A DNA stretch of 64,000 nucleotides from RGVD01 sp040403075. GTDB lineage: Bacteria > Bacteroidota > Bacteroidia > UKL13-3. Numbering within the stretch: position 1 is the stretch's first letter; every line of letters starts with the position of its first letter. Below the pieces are notes generated by a model. The model did no database searches and was not told where the DNA came from. It was given only the letters and a program-made list of their open reading frames with translations. Shown here one piece after another: positions 9,044 through 16,792 of the stretch. The DNA lies in the NCBI GenBank assembly GCA_040403075.1, contig JBBALJ010000005.1:10726-74725 (forward strand). The letters are read 5' to 3'. The translations under genes were made by a program, and so were the position numbers.

Positions 9044-11251
9044 TTAATACCTGTCGCCCCCCATCAATAATTTCATTTTCCTTCTAATCATTGATCTTTT
9101 TTTAGGAATTTCGCCATATATACCTTCTAGCGAATCAACATCAACATGGTTGATTAAAACCTTGGTGCCTTTTGGTCTAACTTTTTCGTATTCATTTAGT
9201 ATTTGTTTGTCGCTTGTTGCCCATGTTTTCTGGGCGTGCACCACCAATATAGATACATCAGATTTTTCAATCAATTCAAAAGGTACTGGGTATTGGTTTA
9301 AATTCGGAATTTCAATAATGGTATAAGAAACATCTTCTTTTACATAATCTAAATTTTGGGCTATTAATTGTTCTACTTCATCTGCGTCTACCACATTATC
9401 TTGAATACTATATTTATAACTAATGAGCTTACTGTTTTTATAAATATCTTTTCCTTCATGTCCTGAAGAAGTTTCTGGATAAAGGTAAAATACATTTTTT
9501 CTAATATTGATTAGTTTTTGCGCTAAGGCTTCTGCAAAATAGGTTTTGCCTTGCTTCTGTCTTGTACTTATCAAGGTAATAACAAAATTCTTTTTTTCTT
9601 TTGAAGCTTCACCCCGCTTGATATCAATGAAAATACTATTCACAATTCTTTGCATCAAATTATTGTGGATATTTTGATGTGCCTCGTTTGTTGTTTTTAA
9701 ATTCAACTCAGGCAAGGCACTCAGCAAAGGTATACCTGTTAGGTTTTCTACTTTCTCCGGGAAACGAATGGATTTATTGCTTATCTCTTTTGTAATTAAG
9801 AATGATAAGACCAAAACAAATCCGCCAATAAAGGAAACTAATATAAGTAAACCCCTTGATGAAGGTTGAGCTCTTAATGGGTAGAAAGGAGAATCTACCA
9901 ATTTCAAATTATTACTTACCTCTATATTTTGTTGACGCAGTTTAGCTAAATTTAATCCATGCAATACAGATAAATATTCTTTTTCAGCCACGCTTACTTC
10001 TCTTTCCATCCTGCTAATAGTTGATCCCATTGGAGCATATTCCTTATAGATGCCATCATACTGTTTTAAGCGACTTTCATACACCATTAATCTGCCATTT
10101 GATTCTTCAACTAAGATCATTTTGCTAAGCCATTCTTCTAATAAACTTTTTTGAGGAATCCATTCAATTGAATTGTTTAAATTGAAAAAATCACGTGCCC
10201 TTTCTTTGAGTTTTAATTTAATATTTTCTGCCTCATCTTCCATTTCACCTATTTTTTCAGGAGCCAATCTGTATATGCGGGCATTTGTAATTTTATAGTT
10301 GATGTTGGCTAAATCCTGTCTTATTGAAACTAAACCCTCATTGTTATTAACCACATCAGTGTAGGTTGACATTTTCTCTTCAAGCCTCTTAAGAGCACTT
10401 TGAGCAGCCTCATGTCCCATTTTTTCTTTATAATAATCAGTGGTTAAATCCTCTTTACTTTCAGCAACGAATTTGGCTTGTTCGTAATAATTAATTACTC
10501 GATTGTTAACCCCAAATTCGAGTAATTTATTTTCACTTCCTTGCAATCCTCTGAAGGCAATTTTTAGTTGTTCTTCAAAATATTTTACAACATTACTGGT
10601 TTCAGAACCTTTAATTCCTTTGTATCTTCTTGAAAAGGCTTGTGTTAAAAATATAAGGGTATGTTGGCAAACACCAGGGTCGGTGGTTGAAAAGGTCAAT
10701 TCCAAAATATCTGAACTTTGTTTACGGGCAGCAGAAATTTTGCCTAATATGCCTGCAATGCTATAATAACTGCCTGGCTCAGTTAGTATAAAAACCAATT
10801 TATTTTTATTTGATTCTTCTTTGAATTTTCTCAATTTATCGTAGGTTTTCTCCACACTGCCTTTAACTACAAATTGTTTTCTCTCATCATCTGTTAACAA
10901 ATCTCTTAAAGCTTCAAATCCTTTTTCATCTAATATGTTTGGATCTGGTCTTTCTAATACAAGATGTTGTGCCAATAATTTTAATGCTACCTCTTCAATG
11001 GTTTCTCTGGACTTAACCATATTGATTAAATTGTCAAATGCATTGTTAATTTGGAAATTATCAATTTTTGTATCTCCATCATCAGTAATGCTATATCCTG
11101 AGGCAATACCCGTATAAACTGTTGCAGAACTAAGATATTCTCTTGGAATATTGCGAGTGAAATAAAAAACAGATATGGCTAATACCAGAGGAAATAGCAT
11201 AAGCCACTTAAAATTTTTTAATATGATCCTAAAAAATATAATTAAATTCAT
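9044..11251 (-). CDS. Polysaccharide co-polymerase (Wzz/GumC-like) with degenerate tyrosine-kinase-like domain
   Basis: 735 residues. The layout is an N-terminal membrane helix (about 15-32), a Wzz-type periplasmic domain, long predicted coiled coils (about 200-440), a second membrane helix (about 475-495), then a cytoplasmic P-loop domain like BY-kinases. Co-polymerases of this kind set chain length and link the polymerase to export. The P-loop reads STRQKQGKTYFAE, so the GKT is kept, but the following strand (NVFYLYPE) lacks the Walker A' Asp pair and the Walker B strand reads YTIIEIPN instead of ending in Asp. There is no C-terminal tyrosine cluster, only a terminal Tyr. The ATPase may be inactive. 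It overlaps the upstream TolC-like gene by one base. Confidence 0.88.
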   Translation of the reverse strand: MNLIIFFRIILKNFKWLMLFPLVLAISVFYFTRNIPREYLSSATVYTGIASGYSITDDGDTKIDNFQINNAFDNLINMVKSRETIEEVALKLLAQHLVLERPDPNILDEKGFEALRDLLTDDERKQFVVKGSVEKTYDKLRKFKEESNKNKLVFILTEPGSYYSIAGILGKISAARKQSSDILELTFSTTDPGVCQHTLIFLTQAFSRRYKGIKGSETSNVVKYFEEQLKIAFRGLQGSENKLLEFGVNNRVINYYEQAKFVAESKEDLTTDYYKEKMGHEAAQSALKRLEEKMSTYTDVVNNNEGLVSIRQDLANINYKITNARIYRLAPEKIGEMEDEAENIKLKLKERARDFFNLNNSIEWIPQKSLLEEWLSKMILVEESNGRLMVYESRLKQYDGIYKEYAPMGSTISRMEREVSVAEKEYLSVLHGLNLAKLRQQNIEVSNNLKLVDSPFYPLRAQPSSRGLLILVSFIGGFVLVLSFLITKEISNKSIRFPEKVENLTGIPLLSALPELNLKTTNEAHQNIHNNLMQRIVNSIFIDIKRGEASKEKKNFVITLISTRQKQGKTYFAEALAQKLINIRKNVFYLYPETSSGHEGKDIYKNSKLISYKYSIQDNVVDADEVEQLIAQNLDYVKEDVSYTIIEIPNLNQYPVPFELIEKSDVSILVVHAQKTWATSDKQILNEYEKVRPKGTKVLINHVDVDSLEGIYGEIPKKRSMIRRKMKLLMGGDRY

Positions 11252-12105
11252 CAGTTCTTTTTCTCTACTTTTTTCTTTTTAAAATTACTCAAACTGCATC
11301 CTAATAATGTTTCGAATTGATTATAGCTAATCATATAATCACGCCTACTCACTTCTAAATTTACATCCGCTATTGATTGAATATTTCTCAATCTTGATAA
11401 ATCAGAAGGCATGATTTTTCCTCTTTTCATTTCGTATTCTGCAATACTCACAGTTATACCAGCACTTTCAGCATCTGCTTGTTTTATTTTTACCAACCTT
11501 TGATTGGCAATTAGGTTATAATAATCAGCAATAACTTTTCTTTTCAATTCAATTAATGCTTCTGCACGCTTTTGCTTAGCCATTTCTACTTCAGCTTGCA
11601 ATGATTTTAGCCTACTTTTTCTACCATAAATCTCACCTAAGAAAAACTGAACATTGACCCCAAATCTATAGCCTACACCTAAATTGTTAGATAATTGTTG
11701 ATCTGTATTAGTACTTGTTACTAGGGATGTGAATTGGTTACCATATGTATAATTATAAAATAGTCCAATTCCATTAAGCCAAAGAGAACTGATATATTTT
11801 CTATTATATTTCGATTTATCTCCTTCAGCTTCAATCATTTTTAATGTTGGTGAGTATTTGCAGACATAATTCAATATTGAATCTATAGGCATTATTTGAT
11901 CTATCAAGTCAAGATTTGGGTCGAAGCTAATTGTATCTATAATGGCTATTACAGCTTTTTTTGAGCTTGTATCCACCACAATACTATCTGTTTTGCTTTT
12001 TACATTATTGTTAAATTGTTGACCAAAACCTTTGAAGGCAAGGCAAGCCATAACAATGATTAATATGATAGCTTTAGTTGTTTTCAATTTTAGATTTTTT
12101 ACCAA
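11251..12105 (-). CDS. Half-length TolC-like outer membrane protein, exopolysaccharide operon
   Basis: 284 residues with a signal peptide (hydrophobic stretch ending AFKGFGQQ). One outer-membrane-efflux repeat is visible: a helical start (DSILNYVCKYSPTLKMIEAE), a beta hairpin (WLNGIGLFYNYTYGNQFTS, later GVGYRFGVNVQFFLGEIYG), then long alpha-helical hairpin segments (KSLQAEVEMAKQKRAEALIEL and on). Classical TolC carries two such repeats in about 430-490 residues; here only one is present and no frameshift is evident. It is the first gene of the operon with the Wzz-like and Wzy-like genes. No Wza/OPX-type export protein is present, so I infer that it forms the outer-membrane exit. The stop TGA and the next ATG share one base. 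Confidence 0.78.
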   Translation of the reverse strand: MVKNLKLKTTKAIILIIVMACLAFKGFGQQFNNNVKSKTDSIVVDTSSKKAVIAIIDTISFDPNLDLIDQIMPIDSILNYVCKYSPTLKMIEAEGDKSKYNRKYISSLWLNGIGLFYNYTYGNQFTSLVTSTNTDQQLSNNLGVGYRFGVNVQFFLGEIYGRKSRLKSLQAEVEMAKQKRAEALIELKRKVIADYYNLIANQRLVKIKQADAESAGITVSIAEYEMKRGKIMPSDLSRLRNIQSIADVNLEVSRRDYMISYNQFETLLGCSLSNFKKKKVEKKN

Positions 12106-12271
12106 TTCAAAGCAAACCTAAAACTGCGACATTGATTAACTCGTTTACAACAAATGAATTGTTTATAGATGGCTTATTGTCCACTCAAATATTCATCCCC
12201 CCGATAATAAAAATAAAATGTAAATCTAAAGCTATTATTTACTTTCGTAGCATCATTACAAGAAATAATAA

Positions 12272-13528
12272 ATGAAATTAGGAATCCTGTTTAATCAAGT
12301 TACAGAAAGTGCAACGGCTGCTCTCCAAGCATTGAACGCAAACAGGATGCGTACTTTTTTGTCAACATTGGGCGTAACCATTGGCATCTTTTGCATTATA
12401 ATGGTTCTTACCATAGTTGAAAGTTTAGAAATTAACCTTCAAACCAGTGTTGAGAGTTTGGGTAAAGATGTGGTTTTTGTTGAGAAATGGCCTTGGGAGT
12501 TTGGCCCTGATTATAAATGGTGGAAATACATGAAGCGCCCTAATCCAACATTAAATGAATTAAAATCCATACAAGAGAAATCGGAAAACAAATACCCTAG
12601 TATCTTGACGGTAGATTTGGGTGGTAAGTTTGTAAAGTTTGGAAATAATTCTGCTAGTGGAGTTAATATTCAAGGAGTATCTCATTTATATAATGTAGTT
12701 AGAAACTTTGATTTTATTAGTGGACGATATTTTACAGAAGCAGAAAGTAACAATGGAAATGATGTTTGCTTAATAGGTAGCGATGTCTTTTCGACTTTAT
12801 TCCCAAGTATTCAAGCTTTAGGTCAGCATATTCAAATTGATGGTAAAAAATATGAAGTAATCGGGGTGTTTAAAAAGGAAGGAGAAAGCCTAATTGGCAA
12901 TAGCCTCGACAATGTAATTGTTATACCAGTAGGCAGTGCTGCGAAAATTGTAAGAATCAATAGCGATAGAGCAAACAGCCGAATACATGTAAAAGCTACC
13001 CAAGCCAAAAGTATGGATGAAGTAGAAAATGAATTGAGAGGTATTATGCGATCCCTTCGTAAAATTCACCCCGGTCAGGATGAAAATTTTGCGCTAAATA
13101 AAACCACATTAATAAGTGAACCACTGAAACAAACCTTTGCGGTAGTGAGCATGGGTGGTTGGATTATAGGAGGCTTTGCTATGTTAGTAGGAGGTTTTGG
13201 TATTGCCAACATAATGTTTGTTTCAGTAAAAGAAAGAACCAATCAGATCGGAATAAAGAAATCTTTAGGTGCTAAGAATTATTTTATATTGATTGAGTTT
13301 TTAACAGAAGCCATTCTATTATGCGTTTTCGGAGGGATAGTAGGTATCTCCATTGTATATATGTTAACTTTAATTATCCAACATACGGTTGAGTTTAATG
13401 TATTTCTTACTTCCAAAAACGTAATAACTGGTTTGTTGGTGAGTATTATTATCGGCACTATCTCTGGATTTTTGCCGGCATGGTCTGCATCTAAACTGAA
13501 TCCAGTGGATGCAATCAGAAGTAAATAA
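12272..13528 (+). CDS. ABC transporter permease, MacB/FtsX type
   Basis: 418 residues. It has an N-terminal helix after MRTFLSTLGVTIGIFCIIMV, then a large periplasmic MacB-type core domain (about 45-270), then three membrane helices with the FtsX domain, including IANIMFVSVKERTNQIGIKKSLGA. It ends LPAWSASKLNPVDAIRSK, the family's typical end. Such permeases move lipids, peptides or macrolides or transmit mechanical signals, and always need an ATPase and usually an adaptor. Neither gene is adjacent, so it is an orphan here. It is divergent from the polysaccharide operon with a 166-base gap. TACTTTCG at 12240-12247 is a weak -7 box. Confidence 0.92.
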   Translation: MKLGILFNQVTESATAALQALNANRMRTFLSTLGVTIGIFCIIMVLTIVESLEINLQTSVESLGKDVVFVEKWPWEFGPDYKWWKYMKRPNPTLNELKSIQEKSENKYPSILTVDLGGKFVKFGNNSASGVNIQGVSHLYNVVRNFDFISGRYFTEAESNNGNDVCLIGSDVFSTLFPSIQALGQHIQIDGKKYEVIGVFKKEGESLIGNSLDNVIVIPVGSAAKIVRINSDRANSRIHVKATQAKSMDEVENELRGIMRSLRKIHPGQDENFALNKTTLISEPLKQTFAVVSMGGWIIGGFAMLVGGFGIANIMFVSVKERTNQIGIKKSLGAKNYFILIEFLTEAILLCVFGGIVGISIVYMLTLIIQHTVEFNVFLTSKNVITGLLVSIIIGTISGFLPAWSASKLNPVDAIRSK

Positions 13529-13529
13529 A

Positions 13530-13556
13530 AAAGGCTGAGTAAAAACCCAGCCTTTC
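13530..13556 (+). terminator. Rho-independent terminator between convergent genes
   Basis: AAAGGCTGAGT pairs with ACCCAGCCTTT (one A-C mismatch) around an AAAA loop, followed by T-rich sequence. It is placed between the stops of the permease gene (+) and the yebC-family gene (-) and can act for both. Confidence 0.75.
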
Positions 13557-13559
13557 GTT

Positions 13560-14270
13560 TTATCTCATGTTGTGATAAATTTTTGTTACATCATCATCTT
13601 CGTCAATCAAGTCAAGTAAGACATTTACTTCGTCCTCGTGCTCTTCGCTCACTTCAACAAAAGTAGTTGGAATCCTCATCAATTCCGCATTCACAATTTC
13701 TATTTTTCTTTCTTCGAGGGCCTGTTGCATAGCGCCAAACTCGGTAAAGGGAACTGATAACATCAAATGGCCTTCACCATCATCTTCTACTTCTTCTAAA
13801 CCATAATCTATCATTTCCAATTCAAATTCTTCAATTGAAATACCATTAGGTTTAATTTTGAAAATACCTTTACGCTCAAATAGAAAATCCAATGAACCAG
13901 ATACCATCAATTGACCCCCTTTTTTGTTAAAGTAACTTCTAAGGTTAGCAACAGTTCTTGTCGGGTTATCGGTAGCTGTTTCAATTACTATGGCTACGCT
14001 GTGCAATCCTTTTCCTTCATACACCACTTCCTGAAAATCTTTATCCTGCTTGCTGCTAGCTCTTTGAATAGCTCCGTCAATATTGGCTTTTGGCATGTTT
14101 ACAGCTTTAGCATTTGCTATAATAACACGAAGCCTAGAATTGTTTTCTGGTTCAGGACCACTAGCTTTAACGGCAATGGCAATCTCTTTTCCAATTTTTG
14201 TGAATGCTCTACTGTTTCTTGAGTTGTTAGCAAACATTTTGTGCTTGCGTTTTTCAAATGCTCTTCCCAT
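13560..14270 (-). CDS. YebC/PmpR family regulator or translation factor
   Basis: 236 residues, the usual family length. It starts MGRAFEKRKHKMFANNSRNSRAFTKIGKEI and contains ANMPKANIDGAIQRASSK, the conserved first-domain signature. Further on are YEGKGLHSVAIVIETATDNP and NLRSYFNKKGGQL. Family members bind DNA as regulators and, in more recent work on YebC/TACO1, act on the ribosome to ease polyproline translation. It is a cytoplasmic, single gene. In Bacteroidota the N-terminal Lys/Arg-rich extension is typical. The 114-base gap to the next gene holds a short-word repeat (14349-14380). Confidence 0.93.
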   Translation of the reverse strand: MGRAFEKRKHKMFANNSRNSRAFTKIGKEIAIAVKASGPEPENNSRLRVIIANAKAVNMPKANIDGAIQRASSKQDKDFQEVVYEGKGLHSVAIVIETATDNPTRTVANLRSYFNKKGGQLMVSGSLDFLFERKGIFKIKPNGISIEEFELEMIDYGLEEVEDDGEGHLMLSVPFTEFGAMQQALEERKIEIVNAELMRIPTTFVEVSEEHEDEVNVLLDLIDEDDDVTKIYHNMR

Positions 14271-14348
14271 TTTATATCTATTTTATCTTTTTTATATTAT
14301 ATCGAATTGAATTGTTAATCGATGAGCTGCTGTATTATTAGCTCTTTA

Positions 14349-14380
14349 TTAATTCCTCATTCGTAATTACCAATTCCTAT
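14349..14380. repeat. Short-word low-complexity repeat
   Basis: The gap between the AIM24-like gene and the yebC-family gene contains AATTCCT twice around a TCGTAATTACC core. Reiterated short words of this sort look like spacer repeats rather than regulatory sites. I see no hairpin here. It is comparable in style to the other short-word tracts at 27715-27740 and 29201-29235. Confidence 0.45.
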
Positions 14381-14384
14381 TTCT

Positions 14385-15176
14385 CTAAAACCCATCACCA
14401 TCCAATAGGTTGCCTAAGCCACCTAAAATACTACCCTGTTCTTTACCTCCTCTGATGCCATACTGCATAATTCTTCCTGCTAATCTGCTAATAGGTAATG
14501 ATTGAATCCAAACTTTTCCCGGACCTCTTAAGGTTGCAAAGAAAACACCTTCGCCACCAAACAAGGTGTTTTTTATTCCACCAACAAATTGGATATCATA
14601 GTCAACATCTTTGGTAAATGCAACGATACAACCCGTATCTATTTTCAACAATTCGCCAGGTTGTAATTCACGCTCTTCTACATGTCCACCTGCATGAACA
14701 AAAGCCATTCCATCACCCTCCAGTTTTTCCATAATAAAGCCTTCTCCTCCAAACAAACCAGTTCCTAATTTTCTTTGAAATTCAATACCAATGCTAACGC
14801 CTTTAGCTGCGCATAGAAAGGCATCTTTCTGACAAATAACCCTATTACCCAATCTGTGTAAATCCAAAGGAATGATTTTTCCTGGGTAGGGGGCAGCAAA
14901 TGTAACTTGTCTTTTGCCTTGGCCCATATTGGTATAAGCAGTCATAAACAAGCTTTCACCCGTAAGCATGCGCTTACCTGCAGACATCAATTTACCTAAA
15001 ATGCCTCCTTGTTGTTGGCTTCCATCTCCAAAAATGGTATTCATTTGCACGCCATCATTCATCATCATAAAGCTGCCAGGTTCTGCCATTACTGTTTCTT
15101 CAGGATCTAATTCAATTTCTACACATTGCATTTCGCTGCCGAAAATGCGATAATCAATTTCATGGTTGTTAATCAT
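14385..15176 (-). CDS. AIM24/TIGR00266 family protein
   Basis: 263 residues of the AIM24-like family (TIGR00266), beta-rich proteins of unknown biochemical role that form a TRAP-like or beta-barrel trimer fold. The family pattern is clear: MQCVEIELDPEETVMAEPGS near the start, GESLFMTAYTN, GKIIPLDL, GGEGFIMEKLEGDGMAFVHAGG, and GLGNLLDGDGF at the very end. There is no signal peptide or membrane helix. The gene is monocistronic and its function cannot be assigned beyond the family. Confidence 0.92.
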   Translation of the reverse strand: MINNHEIDYRIFGSEMQCVEIELDPEETVMAEPGSFMMMNDGVQMNTIFGDGSQQQGGILGKLMSAGKRMLTGESLFMTAYTNMGQGKRQVTFAAPYPGKIIPLDLHRLGNRVICQKDAFLCAAKGVSIGIEFQRKLGTGLFGGEGFIMEKLEGDGMAFVHAGGHVEERELQPGELLKIDTGCIVAFTKDVDYDIQFVGGIKNTLFGGEGVFFATLRGPGKVWIQSLPISRLAGRIMQYGIRGGKEQGSILGGLGNLLDGDGF

Positions 15177-15285
15177 AGTGGTGATAAATTTTGAGGCGAA
15201 AGTATAAAAAATGTTACAATCAACATCGTGCTTGTGAAGCCAAATTAAAAATATATCCCTAATTATTTATATTGCGTACTCATAA

Positions 15286-15945
15286 ATGAAAAAAGCATTA
15301 GTCATAGGGGCAACAGGATTGGTAGGTAAAAACGTAGTTTACCAATTACTTAAAAGTAATGATTATTCCAAAGTAGTATTGATTTTACGAAAGGAAATGA
15401 CCATTAGCGACCCCAAACTTGAGCAACATGTCATCAATTTTGATAAAATGTCGGAATATCCAGATTTGTTTAGGGTTGACGAAGTTTTTTGTTGCTTAGG
15501 AAGCACCATAAAAAAAGCTGAAACAAAAGAGGCTTTTGAAAAAGTGGATCGCTATTATTGTTTTATGGCGGCTACCTTGGCTCGTGCAAACGGGGTTACT
15601 CATTTTTTAATGGTTTCAGCCTTAGGTGCTAACAAGTATTCAAATATTTTTTATAATAGGGTAAAGGGTGAAGCTGAAGATGATGTAGATAAATTAGGCT
15701 TTTTATGTACGAGTATTTTCAGACCATCATTATTAACGGGTTCACGCAGCGAATTCAGGTTTAGCGAATGGCTTGGAATCATGATAATGAAACCATTCTC
15801 TATTTTCTTAAAAGGGAAACTTCAAAAATATGCTCTTATAAGTGGCGAAAATGTGGCAAAAGCCATGGTGAAAAGTGCTTCATTATATAGAGGCGGAAAG
15901 CATATATATGAAGGAGATAAGATAATAAGTCTCCTAAATGTTTAA
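15286..15945 (+). CDS. NAD(P)H-binding short-chain dehydrogenase-like protein
   Basis: 219 residues, atypical SDR type with the dinucleotide motif VIGATGLVGKNVV at the N-terminus, then CCLGSTIKKA (about residue 70) and HFLMVSALGANKYSNIFYNRVKGEAE, where a Tyr and Lys sit in the expected YxxxK-like neighbourhood (Y-N-R-V-K). This matches the HTATIP2/NAD(P)H-binding oxidoreductase group. The substrate is unknown. It lies just upstream of tRNA-His on the same strand but the tRNA has its own promoter. Confidence 0.87.
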   Translation: MKKALVIGATGLVGKNVVYQLLKSNDYSKVVLILRKEMTISDPKLEQHVINFDKMSEYPDLFRVDEVFCCLGSTIKKAETKEAFEKVDRYYCFMAATLARANGVTHFLMVSALGANKYSNIFYNRVKGEAEDDVDKLGFLCTSIFRPSLLTGSRSEFRFSEWLGIMIMKPFSIFLKGKLQKYALISGENVAKAMVKSASLYRGGKHIYEGDKIISLLNV

Positions 15946-15962
15946 ATTTTTTCGAATAAAAT

Positions 15963-15993
15963 TTTGTCTATACGCTTATCATCCTTACATTTG
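15963..15993 (+). promoter_or_regulatory. Promoter of tRNA-His
   Basis: TTTG at 15963-15966 and TACATTTG at 15986-15993 are separated by 19 bases. This is a very good match to the Bacteroidota housekeeping promoter (TTTG at -33, TAnnTTTG at -7). The tRNA begins 18 bases after the box. Confidence 0.75.
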
Positions 15994-16011
15994 CACACTC
16001 AAAAAATAAAC

Positions 16012-16089
16012 GGTGGTTGTAGCTCAGTTGGTTAGAGCATCGGTTTGTGGTACCGAGGGTCGTGGGTTCGAGCCCCATCATCCACCCCA
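16012..16089 (+). tRNA. tRNA-His (anticodon GTG)
   Basis: A full cloverleaf can be drawn: acceptor GTGGTTG (16013-16019) with CATCCAC (16079-16085), D arm GCTC/GAGC, anticodon arm TCGGT-TTGTGGT-ACCGA with anticodon GTG, and T arm GTGGG-TTCGAGC-CCCAT. The extra G at 16012 (position -1) opposite C73 (16086) is the histidine identity element. CCA (16087-16089) is encoded. The acceptor stem has a T-T mismatch at position 5:68. A promoter precedes it and a hairpin terminator follows. The remaining bases to 16282 are AT-rich without other signals. Confidence 0.96.
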
Positions 16090-16097
16090 ACAATTTT

Positions 16098-16125
16098 AAA
16101 AGCCTTGAATTTCAAGGCTTTTTTT
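16098..16125 (+). terminator. Rho-independent terminator of tRNA-His
   Basis: AAAAGCCTTG pairs with CAAGGCTTTT around an AT-rich loop, followed by a run of T. It lies eight bases after the encoded CCA. Confidence 0.85.
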
Positions 16126-16282
16126 GTTTCTTTTTATCTTGAATAAGAGAGATTATTTTGATACAAAAGTTGATGTGCTTATATAATAATTAGGTTCAAA
16201 CGACTCCCAAAAATTATTATTATATTCTGTCAACTAATGCATTGATCAAATTCTAAATTTTCTAAATGACGATAAAATAACA

Positions 16283-16311
16283 TTTGCCCATTTGTTTATT
16301 CTCTACTTTTG
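16283..16311 (+). promoter_or_regulatory. Candidate promoter of the Rieske lipoprotein gene
   Basis: TACTTTTG at 16304-16311 fits TAnnTTTG exactly. TTTG at 16283-16286 lies 17 bases upstream, slightly short of the usual 19-21. The start codon is 20 bases after the box. Confidence 0.5.
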
Positions 16312-16330
16312 AATTATTAGAAAATAGAAT

Positions 16331-16747
16331 ATGGACAGAAAAGAATTTATATCGCAAGTAGGCCTAGGTGTGGCTTCCTTGCTAGTACCAGCTTGTATTG
16401 GCGGTTTGTCTAGTTGCTCAAAGTCAGACTCAGGAACCCCTGCACCAAGCAATGTTGATTTTACGATTGATACCAGCACAGGAGCACTGTCAGTAAATGG
16501 TGGTTACCTAATACAAAGTGGTGTGATAGTAGCAAGAACTAAAACAGGCACATTTATAGCTGTTTCAGCGGCATGCACACATGAGGGCACTAATGTGAAT
16601 TATAGCTCAATCAATGCTAGTTTTAATTGTCCTACTCATGGTGCTAGATTTAATGAGTCAGGGGCAGTGACACAAGGTCCTGCATCAAGAAGTTTAACCA
16701 AATACAATACAACTTTAACTGGCAAAAGCCTGAGGGTTTATTCATAA
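16331..16747 (+). CDS. Small Rieske [2Fe-2S] lipoprotein
   Basis: 138 residues. Both cluster-binding boxes are intact: CTHEG with Cys82 and His84, and CPTHGARF with Cys100 and His103, so a Rieske-type [2Fe-2S] centre is expected. The N-terminus is an export signal with a lipobox (LSSC, Cys29), predicting a lipid-anchored periplasmic protein. A second Cys in the signal (Cys22) is a weaker lipobox. There is no transmembrane tail and no cytochrome b partner nearby, so it is not a bc1-complex subunit in the usual sense. It could shuttle electrons or form part of an unlinked oxygenase or oxidase. It is monocistronic with its own promoter and terminator. Confidence 0.9.
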   Translation: MDRKEFISQVGLGVASLLVPACIGGLSSCSKSDSGTPAPSNVDFTIDTSTGALSVNGGYLIQSGVIVARTKTGTFIAVSAACTHEGTNVNYSSINASFNCPTHGARFNESGAVTQGPASRSLTKYNTTLTGKSLRVYS

Positions 16748-16776
16748 AAAAAGCTGCTCATTGAGCAGCTTTTTTT
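16746..16776 (+). terminator. Rho-independent terminator between convergent genes
   Basis: GCTGCTC and GAGCAGC pair around a three-base loop, with A-tract and T-tract on either side. The hairpin overlaps the stop of the Rieske gene and precedes the gyrB stop on the other strand, so it can serve both. Confidence 0.82.
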
Positions 16777-16792
16777 ATTTTTTATATTGCTC

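Noticed and set aside
11251..12105. TolC-like gene as a frameshifted remnant of a full TolC
   Set aside because: It has an intact signal peptide, a clean end coupled to the next gene by a one-base overlap, and no second repeat in other frames downstream, so it appears to be complete at this length.
12078..12275. 65-residue ORF on the plus strand before the permease
   Set aside because: It overlaps the 5' end of the TolC-like gene on the other strand, has no family resemblance and ends across the permease start; it is a chance frame.
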